Below, piece after piece: positions 8,028-17,261 of a stretch of DNA of 64,000 nt. Positions within the stretch are counted from its first letter, which is position 1; the number at the start of each line of letters is the position of its first letter. The position numbers and the translations under genes are program-made. This stretch comes from Gaetbulibacter_A aestuarii (GTDB taxonomy: Bacteria; Bacteroidota; Bacteroidia; Flavobacteriales; Flavobacteriaceae), in the NCBI RefSeq assembly GCF_039537665.1, contig NZ_BAABAY010000001.1, positions 1,488,001 through 1,552,000 of the forward strand, read 5' to 3'. The notes under the pieces were generated by a model. That model worked only from the letters and a program-made list of their open reading frames with translations. It did not search any database and was not told where the DNA came from.

Positions 8028-8954
8028 ATGAAAGTTACAGTTGTAGGTGCCGGTGCTGTTGGTGCCAGTTGTGCAGAATATATTGCATTGAAGAATTTTG
8101 CATCCGAAGTCGTATTATTAGACATTAAAGAAGGCTATGCCGAAGGAAAGGCCATGGATTTAATGCAATGTGCTTCTTTAAACGGATTTGATACTAAAAT
8201 TACCGGCGTAACCAACGATTACAGTAAAACAGCTGATAGTGATATTTGTGTTATTACCTCCGGGATTCCAAGAAAACCAGGGATGACACGGGAAGAACTT
8301 ATCGGAATTAATGCAGGCATTGTTAAAGATGTATCTTCTAATTTGATCAAGAACTCTCCAAATGCGGTGATTATTGTAGTGAGTAACCCTATGGATACCA
8401 TGACCTATTTGGTACACAAAACGTCCAATTTACCAAAGAACAAAATTATTGGAATGGGTGGTGCCTTGGATTCAGCTCGTTTTAAATATCGTTTAGCAGA
8501 AGCTTTGGATGCTCCGATTAGCGATGTAGACGGTATGGTAATTGGAGGTCACAGTGATACAGGAATGGTTCCTTTAACCTCACATGCCACAAGAAATAGT
8601 ATTAAAGTTTCCGAGTTTTTAAGTGAAGAACGCTTAAATCAGGTAGCTGAAGATACTAAAGTAGGAGGTGCTACTTTAACTAAACTTTTAGGAACTTCTG
8701 CCTGGTATGCTCCCGGAGCTGCCGTAAGTGGTTTGGTACAAGCTATTGCCTGCGACCAGAAGAAAATGTTCCCTTGTTCTACCTTACTGGAAGGTGAATA
8801 CGGTTTGAATGACATTTGTATTGGTGTTCCTGTGATTTTAGGTAGAGATGGTATTGAAAAAATTGTTGATGTGCCATTAAGTGATGCAGAGAAAGAACAC
8901 ATGCAAACAAGTGCAGAAGGCGTTCGAAAAACAAATGGTTTATTAGATGTTTAA
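8028..8954 (+). CDS. mdh: Malate dehydrogenase (LDH-like type)
   Basis: It interconverts malate and oxaloacetate with NAD in the TCA cycle. The 308-residue protein opens with the Rossmann motif VVGAGAVG (residues 5-12), with the NAD-ribose-binding acidic residue in LLDIKEG. It has the VSNPMD motif, and the catalytic-His signature GGHSDTGMVPL followed by substrate-binding arginines. These features place it in the LDH-like MDH group found in Bacteroidota. It is monocistronic with its own promoter and a strong terminator. Nothing is unusual. Confidence 0.95.
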   Translation: MKVTVVGAGAVGASCAEYIALKNFASEVVLLDIKEGYAEGKAMDLMQCASLNGFDTKITGVTNDYSKTADSDICVITSGIPRKPGMTREELIGINAGIVKDVSSNLIKNSPNAVIIVVSNPMDTMTYLVHKTSNLPKNKIIGMGGALDSARFKYRLAEALDAPISDVDGMVIGGHSDTGMVPLTSHATRNSIKVSEFLSEERLNQVAEDTKVGGATLTKLLGTSAWYAPGAAVSGLVQAIACDQKKMFPCSTLLEGEYGLNDICIGVPVILGRDGIEKIVDVPLSDAEKEHMQTSAEGVRKTNGLLDV

Positions 8955-8985
8955 TAAGCACTAAAACCCTTCATAATATTTAACT

Positions 8986-9017
8986 AAAGACTGTAGAAAT
9001 ACAGTCTTTATTTTTTT
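8986..9017 (+). terminator. mdh terminator
   Basis: A perfect 10-bp stem AAAGACTGTA/TACAGTCTTT with a GAAA loop (8996-8999) is followed by ATTTTTTT. The T-run merges into the next promoter box. Confidence 0.9.
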
Positions 9018-9024
9018 ATATTTG
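9017..9024 (+). promoter_or_regulatory. Promoter -7 box (TATATTTG) abutting the next start codon
   Basis: TATATTTG at 9017-9024 is only 4 bp before the ATG at 9029. If used, transcription would begin at or just after the ATG, giving a nearly leaderless mRNA. No clear -33 TTG is present because the mdh terminator occupies that position. Confidence 0.4.
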
Positions 9025-9028
9025 GCCC

Positions 9029-9643
9029 ATGCGATTAAAAAGCTACATTCTAATTGTTTTATTGGCGGTTCTAGGCGTGCTATCTCTGCACAAAAATCAG
9101 GCGCCTAATCAAGAGATTGTCATTCAATTTCATGACGTAGCTATTCATTCAGATGCCGCCCAAAGTACCATTGCAGGTATTAAGGCGCAGCTGGAACATT
9201 TAGGCGTTACCAATATTAAAATCAAGGATCAGGAAAATGGAACGCTTCACATTTGTTACCATAGCGAAAAGGCCATTGCTGATGTAAGGAAAACTTTTTC
9301 TGAAGATGAGGCCTTAGATGTTGATGTTACCGCATCTGCAGAAAATCAAGAGGCTCCACAATCGCCCGTAAATGATCATACCTTATCCTATAAGCTTGAT
9401 ATTTTTGAGATTCAAAAGCAAGATCCAAATCATCTGGATTTAAATGGTGTGTCTGTACCTGTTCTAAAATTAAAAACAGAACATTTTTTTGAACCAAATA
9501 AAGTATTGACTTGTCATTTTGATGATCCTTACCAACTATCATATTTCAACAAAAATACGCCGAAACCGGCTGATTATAGCGCTAAGTTAAAGCGCCACGT
9601 TTCACAAAGAACACCTCAGGTTCGCGCCGGACCTAATTGCTAA
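9029..9643 (+). CDS. Hypothetical single-pass exported protein
   Basis: I do not recognise this 204-residue protein. It starts with a hydrophobic segment (residues 5-20, SYILIVLLAVLGVLSL) that is a signal peptide or membrane anchor. A domain of about 75 residues follows (APNQEIVIQFHDVAIHSD...), with a beta-alpha-beta look reminiscent of small ferredoxin-like folds. After an acidic linker comes a C-terminal segment ending in a basic tail with a single Cys (RAGPNC). There is no alternative start, since no later Met precedes the hydrophobic segment. It lies between mdh and secDF with its own promoter-like box. Confidence 0.65.
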   Translation: MRLKSYILIVLLAVLGVLSLHKNQAPNQEIVIQFHDVAIHSDAAQSTIAGIKAQLEHLGVTNIKIKDQENGTLHICYHSEKAIADVRKTFSEDEALDVDVTASAENQEAPQSPVNDHTLSYKLDIFEIQKQDPNHLDLNGVSVPVLKLKTEHFFEPNKVLTCHFDDPYQLSYFNKNTPKPADYSAKLKRHVSQRTPQVRAGPNC

Positions 9644-9772
9644 TAACAAGGTCTCTCTTGAAAATTCGTATTGAAAATTTTCTAAATAGACTTTCTTAAG
9701 CAACGACTTCAGTACAAAAAACAACGAATCATTAATTACAAAATAATTATTGTCAAATCGTAGCGTAAACTA

Positions 9773-9780
9773 TATATTTG
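9773..9780 (+). promoter_or_regulatory. secDF promoter (TTG-N20-TATATTTG)
   Basis: TATATTTG at 9773-9780 with TTG at 9750-9752, the spacing expected for Bacteroidota promoters, 37 bp before the secDF ATG. Confidence 0.7.
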
Positions 9781-9817
9781 CGCGTTTCTAAAAAAATTTG
9801 ACACAAAATATAAAACA

Positions 9818-12793
9818 ATGCAAAACAAAGGATTAGTAAGACTATTTGCTATTTTGTTTGGTTTGGTAAGTATCTACCAATTATCATTTACCTTCAAAAA
9901 TAGTGCTATAGAAAATGAGGCTGAGAATGTAGCCATCAATAAAATTCCTGCTTCCGAAGCCAATTATCGCGAATTGCGAAGTAAGGAAGAGGCCCGGTAC
10001 TTAGATTCCATCGCCAACGATACCGTATTTAACATCGGAATCGCTAAGTTTACTTATAATCAAGTTAAAGAAAAGGCTATGCCGTTAGGTTTAGACCTTA
10101 AAGGTGGTGTAAGTGTAACGCTGCAGATTTCGGTGAAAGATATTTTGCTAGGTCTGGCAAACCATTCTAAAAATCCGGTTTTTAATAAAGCCTTGGATGA
10201 CGCTAGCGAAATGCAAAAGAACAGTCAGAATACCTATTTAGAGGATTTCTTTATAGCTTTTGACAAAATTAAAGGAGATACCAAATTAGCTTCACCTGAT
10301 ATTTTTTATACCAAAGCTTTGGATGGTGAAATTAACGGAACCATGACTGATGATGAGGTGAAAACGATCATCGAGAAAAAAGTTGATGAATCTATCGTTT
10401 CTGCTTTTGAGGTATTACGTAAGCGTATTGATGAATTTGGTGTTACCCAACCAACTATTCAGCGTTTAGGAACTTCAGGTCGAATTCTTGTAGAATTACC
10501 TGGAGTGAAGGATAAGGAGCGTGCCATACGTTTATTACAAAATACTGCCCAATTAGAATTTTGGGAGGTAAATAAAAGTCAGGCAATTTATACATTCTTA
10601 TCACAGGCTAACGAAGCTTTAAAAGATATTGTAGGCAATCAGGATGAAGAAAAAGCGAAAAAGTCACAGGATGCTGAGGATGCCGGACAAGATTCAACTA
10701 TTGATGATCTTTTAGGTGAAGCAGCTACAGATTCTACAGCTGTAAAACCCGAAAGCAATCCGCTAACAAGTTTATTGTTCCAAACGCCAAATCCAGCTGC
10801 CATAGCAATGATCAACGAGAAGGATAAAGATAAGGTGAAGCGTTATTTAAATATGCCGCAGATCCGTTCTTTATTGCCTCCGGAACAACGCTATACTAAA
10901 TTTGCTTTTGGAAAAGCACAAGATGACAGCGAACTTATCAATTTATATGCTTTAGTTGGAAATCGTGATGATGTTCCTGAATTAAGTGGTTCTGTAATTG
11001 TCGATGCTCGTCAAGCTTTTGGTCAAACCAATAAGCCGGAGGTTTCTATGCAGATGAACTCCAAAGGGGCAAAGATCTGGGAAGAAATGACCACGAAAGC
11101 TTATAATGATAAAGGTTATATAGCCATTGTACTTGATGATATTGTTTATTCTGCACCGGGTGTATCCAATGGTCCTATTACCGGTGGTAATTCATCTATT
11201 TCAGGAAACTTTACCCTGAATGAAGCGATCGATTTAGCCAACGTACTACGTGCCGGTAAATTACCTGCATCTGCCGATATTATTCAAAGTGAAGTTGTAG
11301 GTCCGTCTTTAGGTCAGGAATCTATTGATAGTGGTACAACATCATTCTTAATTGCTTTAGCTTTAGTATTAATTTGGATGCTAGTTTACTACGGTAAAGC
11401 CGGTGGTTATGCCGATATTGCCATGTTGCTAAACCTCTTGCTGATTTTCGGGGTCCTCTCGGGTCTCGGCGCCGTGTTAACCTTGCCTGGTATTGCAGGT
11501 ATCGTATTAACAATCGGTATGTCAGTGGATGCGAACGTACTTATCTATGAGAGGATCAGGGAAGAGTTGGACAAAGGTAAAGGTCTGCGCGACTCCATTA
11601 ATGATGGTTTCAGCAATGCTTTATCATCTATTTTAGATGCTAACATTACAACCGGGTTAACCGCTTTAATCTTATTCATTTTTGGTTCCGGACCTATTAA
11701 AGGTTTTGCAACTACCTTATTAATTGGTATTGGTACATCTTTGTTCACGGCTATTTTCATAACCCGTTTATTAATTGACTGGTATATTGGTAAAAAGAGT
11801 CATCTTACCTTCACGACTGCAATTACGAAAAACCTGTTCAAGAACATTAACGTTAATTTCTTGAAAAAACGTAAGATTGCGTATATCGCATCTGGAACAG
11901 CCATTTTGATCAGTTTAGGGTCGTTATTTACAAACGGACTTGATCAAGGTGTAGATTTCGTTGGGGGTAGAACCTATCAAGTACGTTTCGCTCATGATGT
12001 AAGTCCGACTGAAATTGAAGGTGTTCTTACAGATGTTTTTGGTAGTGCAGAAGTAAAAACATTTGGTACTGCAAATCAATTGAAGATCACTACGAAATAC
12101 AAAGTGAATGAAGCCAGCAGTGAAGTTGATGAAGAAATGAGAAATATGTTGTTCAAGGCTTTACAACCGTATTTGGAAGGCCTGACGTATGATGACTTTA
12201 TTAGTGACTCAGATACAAAAACGGTTGGTTTATTGAAGTATGATAAAGTAACGCCAACGATTGCCGATGACATTAAGCAAGAATCTGTTTGGGCCGTTTT
12301 AGGATCCTTACTTGTTGTATTCTTGTATATTCTATTACGTTTCAAACGTTGGCAGTTCTCTTTAGGTGCCGTAGTTGCCGTATTCCATGATGTATTAATT
12401 ACACTTGGTATATTCTCATTAACCTATAAATTCATGCCTTTCACTATGGAGATCGATCAGTCTTTCATCGCGGCGATCCTAACGGTAATTGGTTACTCGC
12501 TGAACGATACTGTGGTAGTATTCGATAGGATCAGGGAATATTTTAATGAGCACACAAAATGGCCGCTTAATAAAGTGATCAACTTATCCTTGAGCAGCAC
12601 ATTAAGTAGAACCTTGAACACCTCGCTTACCACCTTGGTGGTATTATTGGCCATCTTCATTTTTGGTGGAGATTCCATCCGAGGCTTTATGTTCGCATTA
12701 ATTGTGGGTATTGTGGTAGGTACGTATTCATCGTTATTTATTGCAACACCAATTATGTACGATTCTGTAAATAAGAAAGAAGACGATAAATAA
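9818..12793 (+). CDS. secDF: Protein translocase SecDF (fused)
   Basis: SecDF uses proton flow to drive late steps of Sec protein export across the inner membrane. The 991-residue protein fuses SecD (residues 1 to about 680) and SecF (about 680-991), as is usual in Bacteroidota. Visible signatures are the SecD start GLDLKGGVSVTLQ, the large periplasmic P1 domain, the SecD block SVDANVLIYERIREEL, the SecF start GLDQGVDFVGGRTYQV and the SecF block YSLNDTVVVFDRIREY. There are twelve predicted membrane segments in two sets of six. An Asp/Ser/Thr-rich insertion near residues 285-320 is a linker. Monocistronic. Confidence 0.96.
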   Translation: MQNKGLVRLFAILFGLVSIYQLSFTFKNSAIENEAENVAINKIPASEANYRELRSKEEARYLDSIANDTVFNIGIAKFTYNQVKEKAMPLGLDLKGGVSVTLQISVKDILLGLANHSKNPVFNKALDDASEMQKNSQNTYLEDFFIAFDKIKGDTKLASPDIFYTKALDGEINGTMTDDEVKTIIEKKVDESIVSAFEVLRKRIDEFGVTQPTIQRLGTSGRILVELPGVKDKERAIRLLQNTAQLEFWEVNKSQAIYTFLSQANEALKDIVGNQDEEKAKKSQDAEDAGQDSTIDDLLGEAATDSTAVKPESNPLTSLLFQTPNPAAIAMINEKDKDKVKRYLNMPQIRSLLPPEQRYTKFAFGKAQDDSELINLYALVGNRDDVPELSGSVIVDARQAFGQTNKPEVSMQMNSKGAKIWEEMTTKAYNDKGYIAIVLDDIVYSAPGVSNGPITGGNSSISGNFTLNEAIDLANVLRAGKLPASADIIQSEVVGPSLGQESIDSGTTSFLIALALVLIWMLVYYGKAGGYADIAMLLNLLLIFGVLSGLGAVLTLPGIAGIVLTIGMSVDANVLIYERIREELDKGKGLRDSINDGFSNALSSILDANITTGLTALILFIFGSGPIKGFATTLLIGIGTSLFTAIFITRLLIDWYIGKKSHLTFTTAITKNLFKNINVNFLKKRKIAYIASGTAILISLGSLFTNGLDQGVDFVGGRTYQVRFAHDVSPTEIEGVLTDVFGSAEVKTFGTANQLKITTKYKVNEASSEVDEEMRNMLFKALQPYLEGLTYDDFISDSDTKTVGLLKYDKVTPTIADDIKQESVWAVLGSLLVVFLYILLRFKRWQFSLGAVVAVFHDVLITLGIFSLTYKFMPFTMEIDQSFIAAILTVIGYSLNDTVVVFDRIREYFNEHTKWPLNKVINLSLSSTLSRTLNTSLTTLVVLLAIFIFGGDSIRGFMFALIVGIVVGTYSSLFIATPIMYDSVNKKEDDK

Positions 12794-12823
12794 AAAAGGA
12801 ACTGACTAATTCAATTGTTCTTT

Positions 12824-12857
12824 AAAGCCTGTTAACGTGAGTTGACAGGCTTTTTTT
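12824..12857. terminator. secDF terminator (bidirectional)
   Basis: AAAGCCTGTTAAC (12824-12836) pairs with GTTGACAGGCTTT (12841-12853) around the loop GTGA, with a T-run to 12857. It lies between convergent secDF and the DUF192 gene. Confidence 0.9.
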
Positions 12858-12888
12858 ATTTTGAAATAAAAAGAAGAATAAAAGAGAA

Positions 12889-13383
12889 TTAATCTTTTTT
12901 GAAAGCAATTGAATCTCCTGCAGAAAGCTTCCATACATCCGATAAACCGCCATTTACCTCCAAAACATATTTAGCAGGACCTTCGGAAGGTAAAGAGCCT
13001 TCATTGAAAGGTTCTGCATTTTTTTGAATACTTACGATCTTTTGATTGGCATCTAAATAAATAATATCTAATGGAATTTCGGTATTTTTCATATAGAAAT
13101 AGCGGGGTGCTTCATCCTGAAATACGAACAGCATGCCGCGATCATTTTTCATGGTATTGCGATACATGAGTCCGGTTTCCCGATCAAATTCTGTATCCGC
13201 AATTTCTATTTCCAAAGGAATAGTGGTACTATCTTTTTTAAAAATGGTAAGTGTGCCTTCTTTTTTAAAGGTGATCTTCGTTTGTTTAACGGCTTTGCTG
13301 TGGTCTTTACAGGACACATTCAGAGATAAACTAAATGTGCCTAACGCAATTAGTGAAGCCAGAGAAACAGTCTTCGCATTCAT
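12889..13383 (-). CDS. DUF192 (COG1430) domain lipoprotein
   Basis: This 164-residue protein has a signal peptide with a lipobox-like LNVSCKDH. A DUF192 domain then spans about residues 40-162, with the conserved blocks E.A.T...R..GLMYR, GMLFVF and FYMKNT.IPLDIIYLD. DUF192 proteins are small beta-rich secreted or periplasmic proteins without an assigned reaction. It is 10 bp downstream of lgt on the same strand and probably co-transcribed. Confidence 0.85.
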   Translation of the reverse strand: MNAKTVSLASLIALGTFSLSLNVSCKDHSKAVKQTKITFKKEGTLTIFKKDSTTIPLEIEIADTEFDRETGLMYRNTMKNDRGMLFVFQDEAPRYFYMKNTEIPLDIIYLDANQKIVSIQKNAEPFNEGSLPSEGPAKYVLEVNGGLSDVWKLSAGDSIAFKKD

Positions 13384-13392
13384 GATTTGAAT

Positions 13393-14313
13393 TTATTTTA
13401 CAGGTTGTTTCGGTTTGTATTGAAACATAAAGTATAATCCGATCAAAATAAACGGAATACTTAGCCATTGTCCGGTATCTAAACCAAACCAATTGATGTA
13501 TTCATCTCCTTGAGGTTCTTTTACAAATTCCACAAAGAAACGAACCGTCCAAAGCAGAATTAAGAATAATCCAAAAAGGAATCCGGTTTGGTTCTTTTTA
13601 TCAGTTTTAGAATAAAAATACCATAAAATCAGAAACACGAAAATATAACAAAAGGACTCATAAAGCTGTGCAGGATGTCTGAAGGGTACCTGATCTACCA
13701 GTTCTTTATTTTTGCCAATAGCGTCATAAGCTTTATGAACATTTTTAATTCCGGTTAGTCTAACGGCTTCATAACGGTTATAATAGTTTTGGATAAAGCG
13801 AACGCCCAAATCAGAGTTTGTTACTTTTCCAATGATCTCAGAATTAATGAAATTACCGATACGGATGAACACCGCGCCCGAAGCTACTGAAATAACAACA
13901 CGATCCAGAATCCAAATTAAAGATTTGTACTTGTATTTTCTTCGGTATAAATATAAACCGATGATGATCCCGATAGCAGCACCATGACTCGCCAGTCCTT
14001 GAAACCCTGTAAACTCGAATCCGCCTTTAAATTTAAAGGGTAAGAAGATGCTGAAAAAATCCTGAGTTATCAGTTCGGATTGATAAAATAAGACATGTCC
14101 TAAACGTGCACCGATCATGGTTGAAAGCACCGTGTACATAAATAAAGGATCGAGGTATTTTAAATCTACCTTTTCCTTTTTGTAAATATATTTCATGATG
14201 TACCAACCTAATATAAAGGCTACTACCCACATTAAACTATAAAAGTGGAGTTTGAAGTTCCCAACAATGTCGATACCCGTTAACGGATTCCAATCAAATT
14301 TTAATAGCTGCAT
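13393..14313 (-). CDS. lgt: Prolipoprotein diacylglyceryl transferase
   Basis: Lgt transfers diacylglycerol from phosphatidylglycerol to the lipobox Cys, the first step of lipoprotein maturation in the inner membrane. The 306-residue multi-pass protein contains the FQGLASHGAAIG block (catalytic His region), the Lgt signature RIGNFINSEIIGK and the late block RHPAQLYES. A short extra segment after the signature (about residues 170-205) resembles what is seen in other Bacteroidota Lgt. It lies among several lipoprotein genes, but no direct coupling is shown. Confidence 0.95.
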   Translation of the reverse strand: MQLLKFDWNPLTGIDIVGNFKLHFYSLMWVVAFILGWYIMKYIYKKEKVDLKYLDPLFMYTVLSTMIGARLGHVLFYQSELITQDFFSIFLPFKFKGGFEFTGFQGLASHGAAIGIIIGLYLYRRKYKYKSLIWILDRVVISVASGAVFIRIGNFINSEIIGKVTNSDLGVRFIQNYYNRYEAVRLTGIKNVHKAYDAIGKNKELVDQVPFRHPAQLYESFCYIFVFLILWYFYSKTDKKNQTGFLFGLFLILLWTVRFFVEFVKEPQGDEYINWFGLDTGQWLSIPFILIGLYFMFQYKPKQPVK

Positions 14314-14366
14314 GGTCTTAATTTTTCGGCATAAAGATAATTAAAAGCAAAGGTCTTTATGTAACT

Positions 14367-15509
14367 TTAGTTTATTAGTTCTGTAACTTCTACTACAAAA
14401 ATCAGGTTGGTCTTTGGAGGTATACCCGGCATACCGTATTCCCCGTATGCGAGATAATAAGGAATGAATAGGGTAGCTCTATCGCCAACACTTAATTGTC
14501 TGAGACCTTCTTTAAATCCTGCGATCATTTGGGCATCCGGACTCAAGTCGCAATTAATGGGTTGATAGCCGTTCGCTTCTTTGCGCTGTTCATTAACCAT
14601 ATTGTTAGCCTCGGCAGTCTTAAGTTCACTGGTCTCAAGGAGTTTTCCATTTTCAAAATAAAGAGAATAATGCGCTAAAACATCAGAAGTTTCATTGAGT
14701 TTTGGACCATTTCCTTTTTTCGAAATAAAATACTTTAAACCTGAAGGCAAGGCAACGGCTTTTTCTTTTTGTTTTTCAAATTTTTCTTTATTCGATCGGA
14801 GTAGTGCGGCTTCTTTTTCGGCTTTCTCCTTTTCTTGACGTTCTGCTTTTTTAAGCGCTTCTAAAAATACTTCCGGAGCATCAAAATTCTTGGCTTCACT
14901 TCCCTTTCTTATAATATTAACCTCTTCAATAGTGTCCTTTTGTTCTATTGTATCAATAACCTGCAAACCTTTAATAATTTCTCCAAAAACGGTATGGCAA
15001 CTTATCCTGCTGTTCTCGCAGGGTTTTAAAATTCCATCCTCGTCGTAAGCATTTAACCAGGGTGTTTCTTTAAGGGTTATATAAAATTGACTTCCGTTGG
15101 TATTATAGCCTGAATTGGCCATGGCAAGAATTCCTTTTTTATCGTGCTTTAGATCCGGTGAAAACTCGTCGTTAAATTTATAGCCGGGTCCGCCTTTACC
15201 AGTTCCTGTAGGATCACCACCCTGGATAACAAAATCTTTTACAACGCGATGAAATAAAAGTCCGTTATAAAACTTTTTACCTTTGTAAATGCTGTCTGCC
15301 AGAGGGTTATCGCCCTCTGCGAGTGATACAAAATTAGCAACAGTTGCCGGGGCCTTTTTATAGTAAAGTTCTGCCAGCATGGTGCCTTTGTTGGTTACGA
15401 ATTCGGCATAAAGCCCATCCTTTAAATCGGGGTATTGTGCTTTGCAGGCACTTAAATTTAAAACAAGTAATAAACCTAAAACCCTAAAAACAGGCTTTGA
15501 TAATACCAT
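14367..15509 (-). CDS. Peptidyl-prolyl isomerase lipoprotein with cyclophilin and FKBP domains
   Basis: Proline cis-trans isomerase of the envelope. I chose the ATG at 15509 because it lies just after the gldI stop (TAACCATG) and gives a clean lipoprotein signal, MVLSKPVFRVLGLLLVLNLS followed by ACKAQ. Longer frames reach back into gldI. The first ~200 residues are a cyclophilin with GLLFHRVVKDFVIQGGDPTG and NGSQFYITLKETPWL. A charged Lys/Glu helix then leads to a C-terminal FKBP-type domain of ~110 residues (GLKYFISKKGNG... to YGMPGIPPKTNLIFVVEV). Two unrelated isomerase folds in one lipoprotein are uncommon outside this phylum. It is coupled to gldI. Confidence 0.88.
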   Translation of the reverse strand: MVLSKPVFRVLGLLLVLNLSACKAQYPDLKDGLYAEFVTNKGTMLAELYYKKAPATVANFVSLAEGDNPLADSIYKGKKFYNGLLFHRVVKDFVIQGGDPTGTGKGGPGYKFNDEFSPDLKHDKKGILAMANSGYNTNGSQFYITLKETPWLNAYDEDGILKPCENSRISCHTVFGEIIKGLQVIDTIEQKDTIEEVNIIRKGSEAKNFDAPEVFLEALKKAERQEKEKAEKEAALLRSNKEKFEKQKEKAVALPSGLKYFISKKGNGPKLNETSDVLAHYSLYFENGKLLETSELKTAEANNMVNEQRKEANGYQPINCDLSPDAQMIAGFKEGLRQLSVGDRATLFIPYYLAYGEYGMPGIPPKTNLIFVVEVTELIN

Positions 15510-15511
15510 GG

Positions 15512-16054
15512 TTAATTGGTTTGATTTTGACTGATAGAATTTAATGTAACTTCGCAAATAAGTGGTTCGTTACGACCTATTTTATATTCGTCGCCGTAGT
15601 ACCCATATGCTTTTTGAGAAGGGAAAATGAAAGTTACGGTTTCCCCTGGTTTCATTAATTTTAAACCTTCACGAAGTCCTGAAAATAATTCTTCTTTATC
15701 CACAACGTAATCCTGATTTTTCAGGTCATTTTTGGAATAGATCAATTGACCATTTAATGATTTTACGTTGTAATCGTAATTAATAATATCTCCAAAAGCC
15801 GGTGTGGCTAGTGAATCAGCCTCGGTTTTAGTGTTGTAGTAATACCAAAAACCGTGCTCTGAGGTCAGGTAATGATTATCATTTTGCTTCATGATCTTTT
15901 CAATACTAGCATACTCTCTGGCATTGAGTGCTTTATTGCGGGCGATCGATTCATCAATGAAAGAACCCGTTTTGGTGGTAATTGGTTTTCTGGCTTCTTG
16001 CGATTTGCAGTTAAAAAGGGCCAATGTTAAAACCAATAGCATTAATTTATTCAT
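15512..16054 (-). CDS. gldI: Gliding motility-associated peptidyl-prolyl isomerase GldI
   Basis: GldI is an FKBP-type lipoprotein required for gliding, and hence linked to the T9SS, in some Flavobacteriia. The 180-residue protein has a lipobox signal (LALFNCKSQ), a helical N-terminal region (IARNKALNAREYASIEKIMKQN) and an FKBP domain ending in PSQKAYGYYGDEYKIGRNEP. The order with nrnA upstream and a second PPIase downstream matches other Flavobacteriaceae as I know them. It overlaps the end of nrnA by 8 bp, so the genes are probably one operon. Assignment to GldI rests on family resemblance and context. Confidence 0.85.
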   Translation of the reverse strand: MNKLMLLVLTLALFNCKSQEARKPITTKTGSFIDESIARNKALNAREYASIEKIMKQNDNHYLTSEHGFWYYYNTKTEADSLATPAFGDIINYDYNVKSLNGQLIYSKNDLKNQDYVVDKEELFSGLREGLKLMKPGETVTFIFPSQKAYGYYGDEYKIGRNEPLICEVTLNSISQNQTN

Positions 16055-17066
16055 CGTTCAGGGCTTTATTATACTCAGGCAATATACTAATAAATTTTTC
16101 AACGGTATCTTTTAAAGATAAATGACTTTTTCCTCCGGCAGCATTGATATGCCCCCCACCGTTGAAGTGCTCGCGCGCCATGGCGTTTACCGAGAAGTTG
16201 CCCTCCGAGCGAAGCGAAATTTTTACAATGCCTTCCTGTTTATCTTCTATGAAAATAGCAGCGAGAACAACATTTTCCAATGATAATCCGTAATTAACGA
16301 AACCTTCGGTGTCACCTTTTCTAAAATGGAATTTATTAAGTTCTTCCTGTGACAAGGTTATATACGCCGTTCTGGATTCTGGAATAACCTTTAAATTACT
16401 GAGTGCACAGCCCAGGAGTTGCAATCTATTATAGCTATTTGAATCAAAGACGTGGTTGTGAATATCACTGTTTTTAGCGCCAGCATCAATAAGATGTGCA
16501 ATAACCTGATGTGTTAAACTGGTGGTGGAAGAAAAACGAAAAGAACCGGTATCAGTCATAATTCCTGTATATAAACAGGTGGCAATCTCCCGATTCATGT
16601 GTTGTAATCCATCGAGTTCGTCTATAAAATGATAGATCATTTCGGAGGTGGAACTCATATTAACATCGCTGTACATATATTTTGCAAAAGGCTCAGGTTC
16701 CTGATGGTGATCGATCATGATCTTCAATGCCTTGCTTTTCTCAAGGGGTTTCTCCATGTCGCCGGTGCGATGAAAAGCATTAAAATCCAGAGCGAAAATA
16801 ATATCTGCATTATTGATTTGGGCTTCAGAAATCTCAGTTTGAGTATCAAATTTGAGAACTGATTCATGTCCGGGCATCCATTTTAAAAATGAAGGATAAT
16901 CATTGGGTACAATAACCTGCACATTTTGCTGATACGCATTTAAAAAGTGGTATAATCCAAGGCTGGAACCCATAGCGTCGCCATCGGGATTCTTATGGGT
17001 TACAATGACTATGTTATGCTCCGTTTCAAGAAGCTTTTTTATATTGGAAAAATCTTTTAGCGTCAT
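16047..17066 (-). CDS. DHH/DHHA1 phosphoesterase (NrnA-like oligoribonuclease/pAp phosphatase)
   Basis: This 339-residue protein has DHH domain motifs in order: VTHKNPDGDAMGSSLG (residues 20-35), ALDFNAFHRTGD and IDHHQEP (DHH), plus a mid-domain TGIMTDTGSFRFS. The DHHA1 C-terminus carries GGGHINAAGG. These are the metal- and substrate-binding motifs of the bifunctional oligoribonuclease/pAp phosphatase NrnA, which degrades nanoRNA and sulfur-assimilation pAp. Cyclic-dinucleotide hydrolysis is another DHH-family activity and cannot be excluded. It is the first gene of the nrnA-gldI-PPIase operon and is divergent from ndk. Confidence 0.88.
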   Translation of the reverse strand: MTLKDFSNIKKLLETEHNIVIVTHKNPDGDAMGSSLGLYHFLNAYQQNVQVIVPNDYPSFLKWMPGHESVLKFDTQTEISEAQINNADIIFALDFNAFHRTGDMEKPLEKSKALKIMIDHHQEPEPFAKYMYSDVNMSSTSEMIYHFIDELDGLQHMNREIATCLYTGIMTDTGSFRFSSTTSLTHQVIAHLIDAGAKNSDIHNHVFDSNSYNRLQLLGCALSNLKVIPESRTAYITLSQEELNKFHFRKGDTEGFVNYGLSLENVVLAAIFIEDKQEGIVKISLRSEGNFSVNAMAREHFNGGGHINAAGGKSHLSLKDTVEKFISILPEYNKALNDE

Positions 17067-17231
17067 AGAAAGCGAATATACAATTTAATAAAATACAGGT
17101 ACAAGAGATTAACGTACTTTTAATGGGATTTGTTAATTAGATTTAAAATTTCATCGATGGTCTGAAATAGCCATAAATTTTAAAGTAAAAAGTTTTTTAT
17201 TACCGGTAGTAGAGTTTCCTTTAAAAAGCTG

Positions 17232-17239
17232 TACTTTTG
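17232..17239 (+). promoter_or_regulatory. ndk promoter -7 box (TACTTTTG)
   Basis: TACTTTTG fits TAnnTTTG and is 22 bp before the ndk ATG. Confidence 0.6.
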
Positions 17240-17261
17240 CCAAAATTTTTAAAAAAACAAA

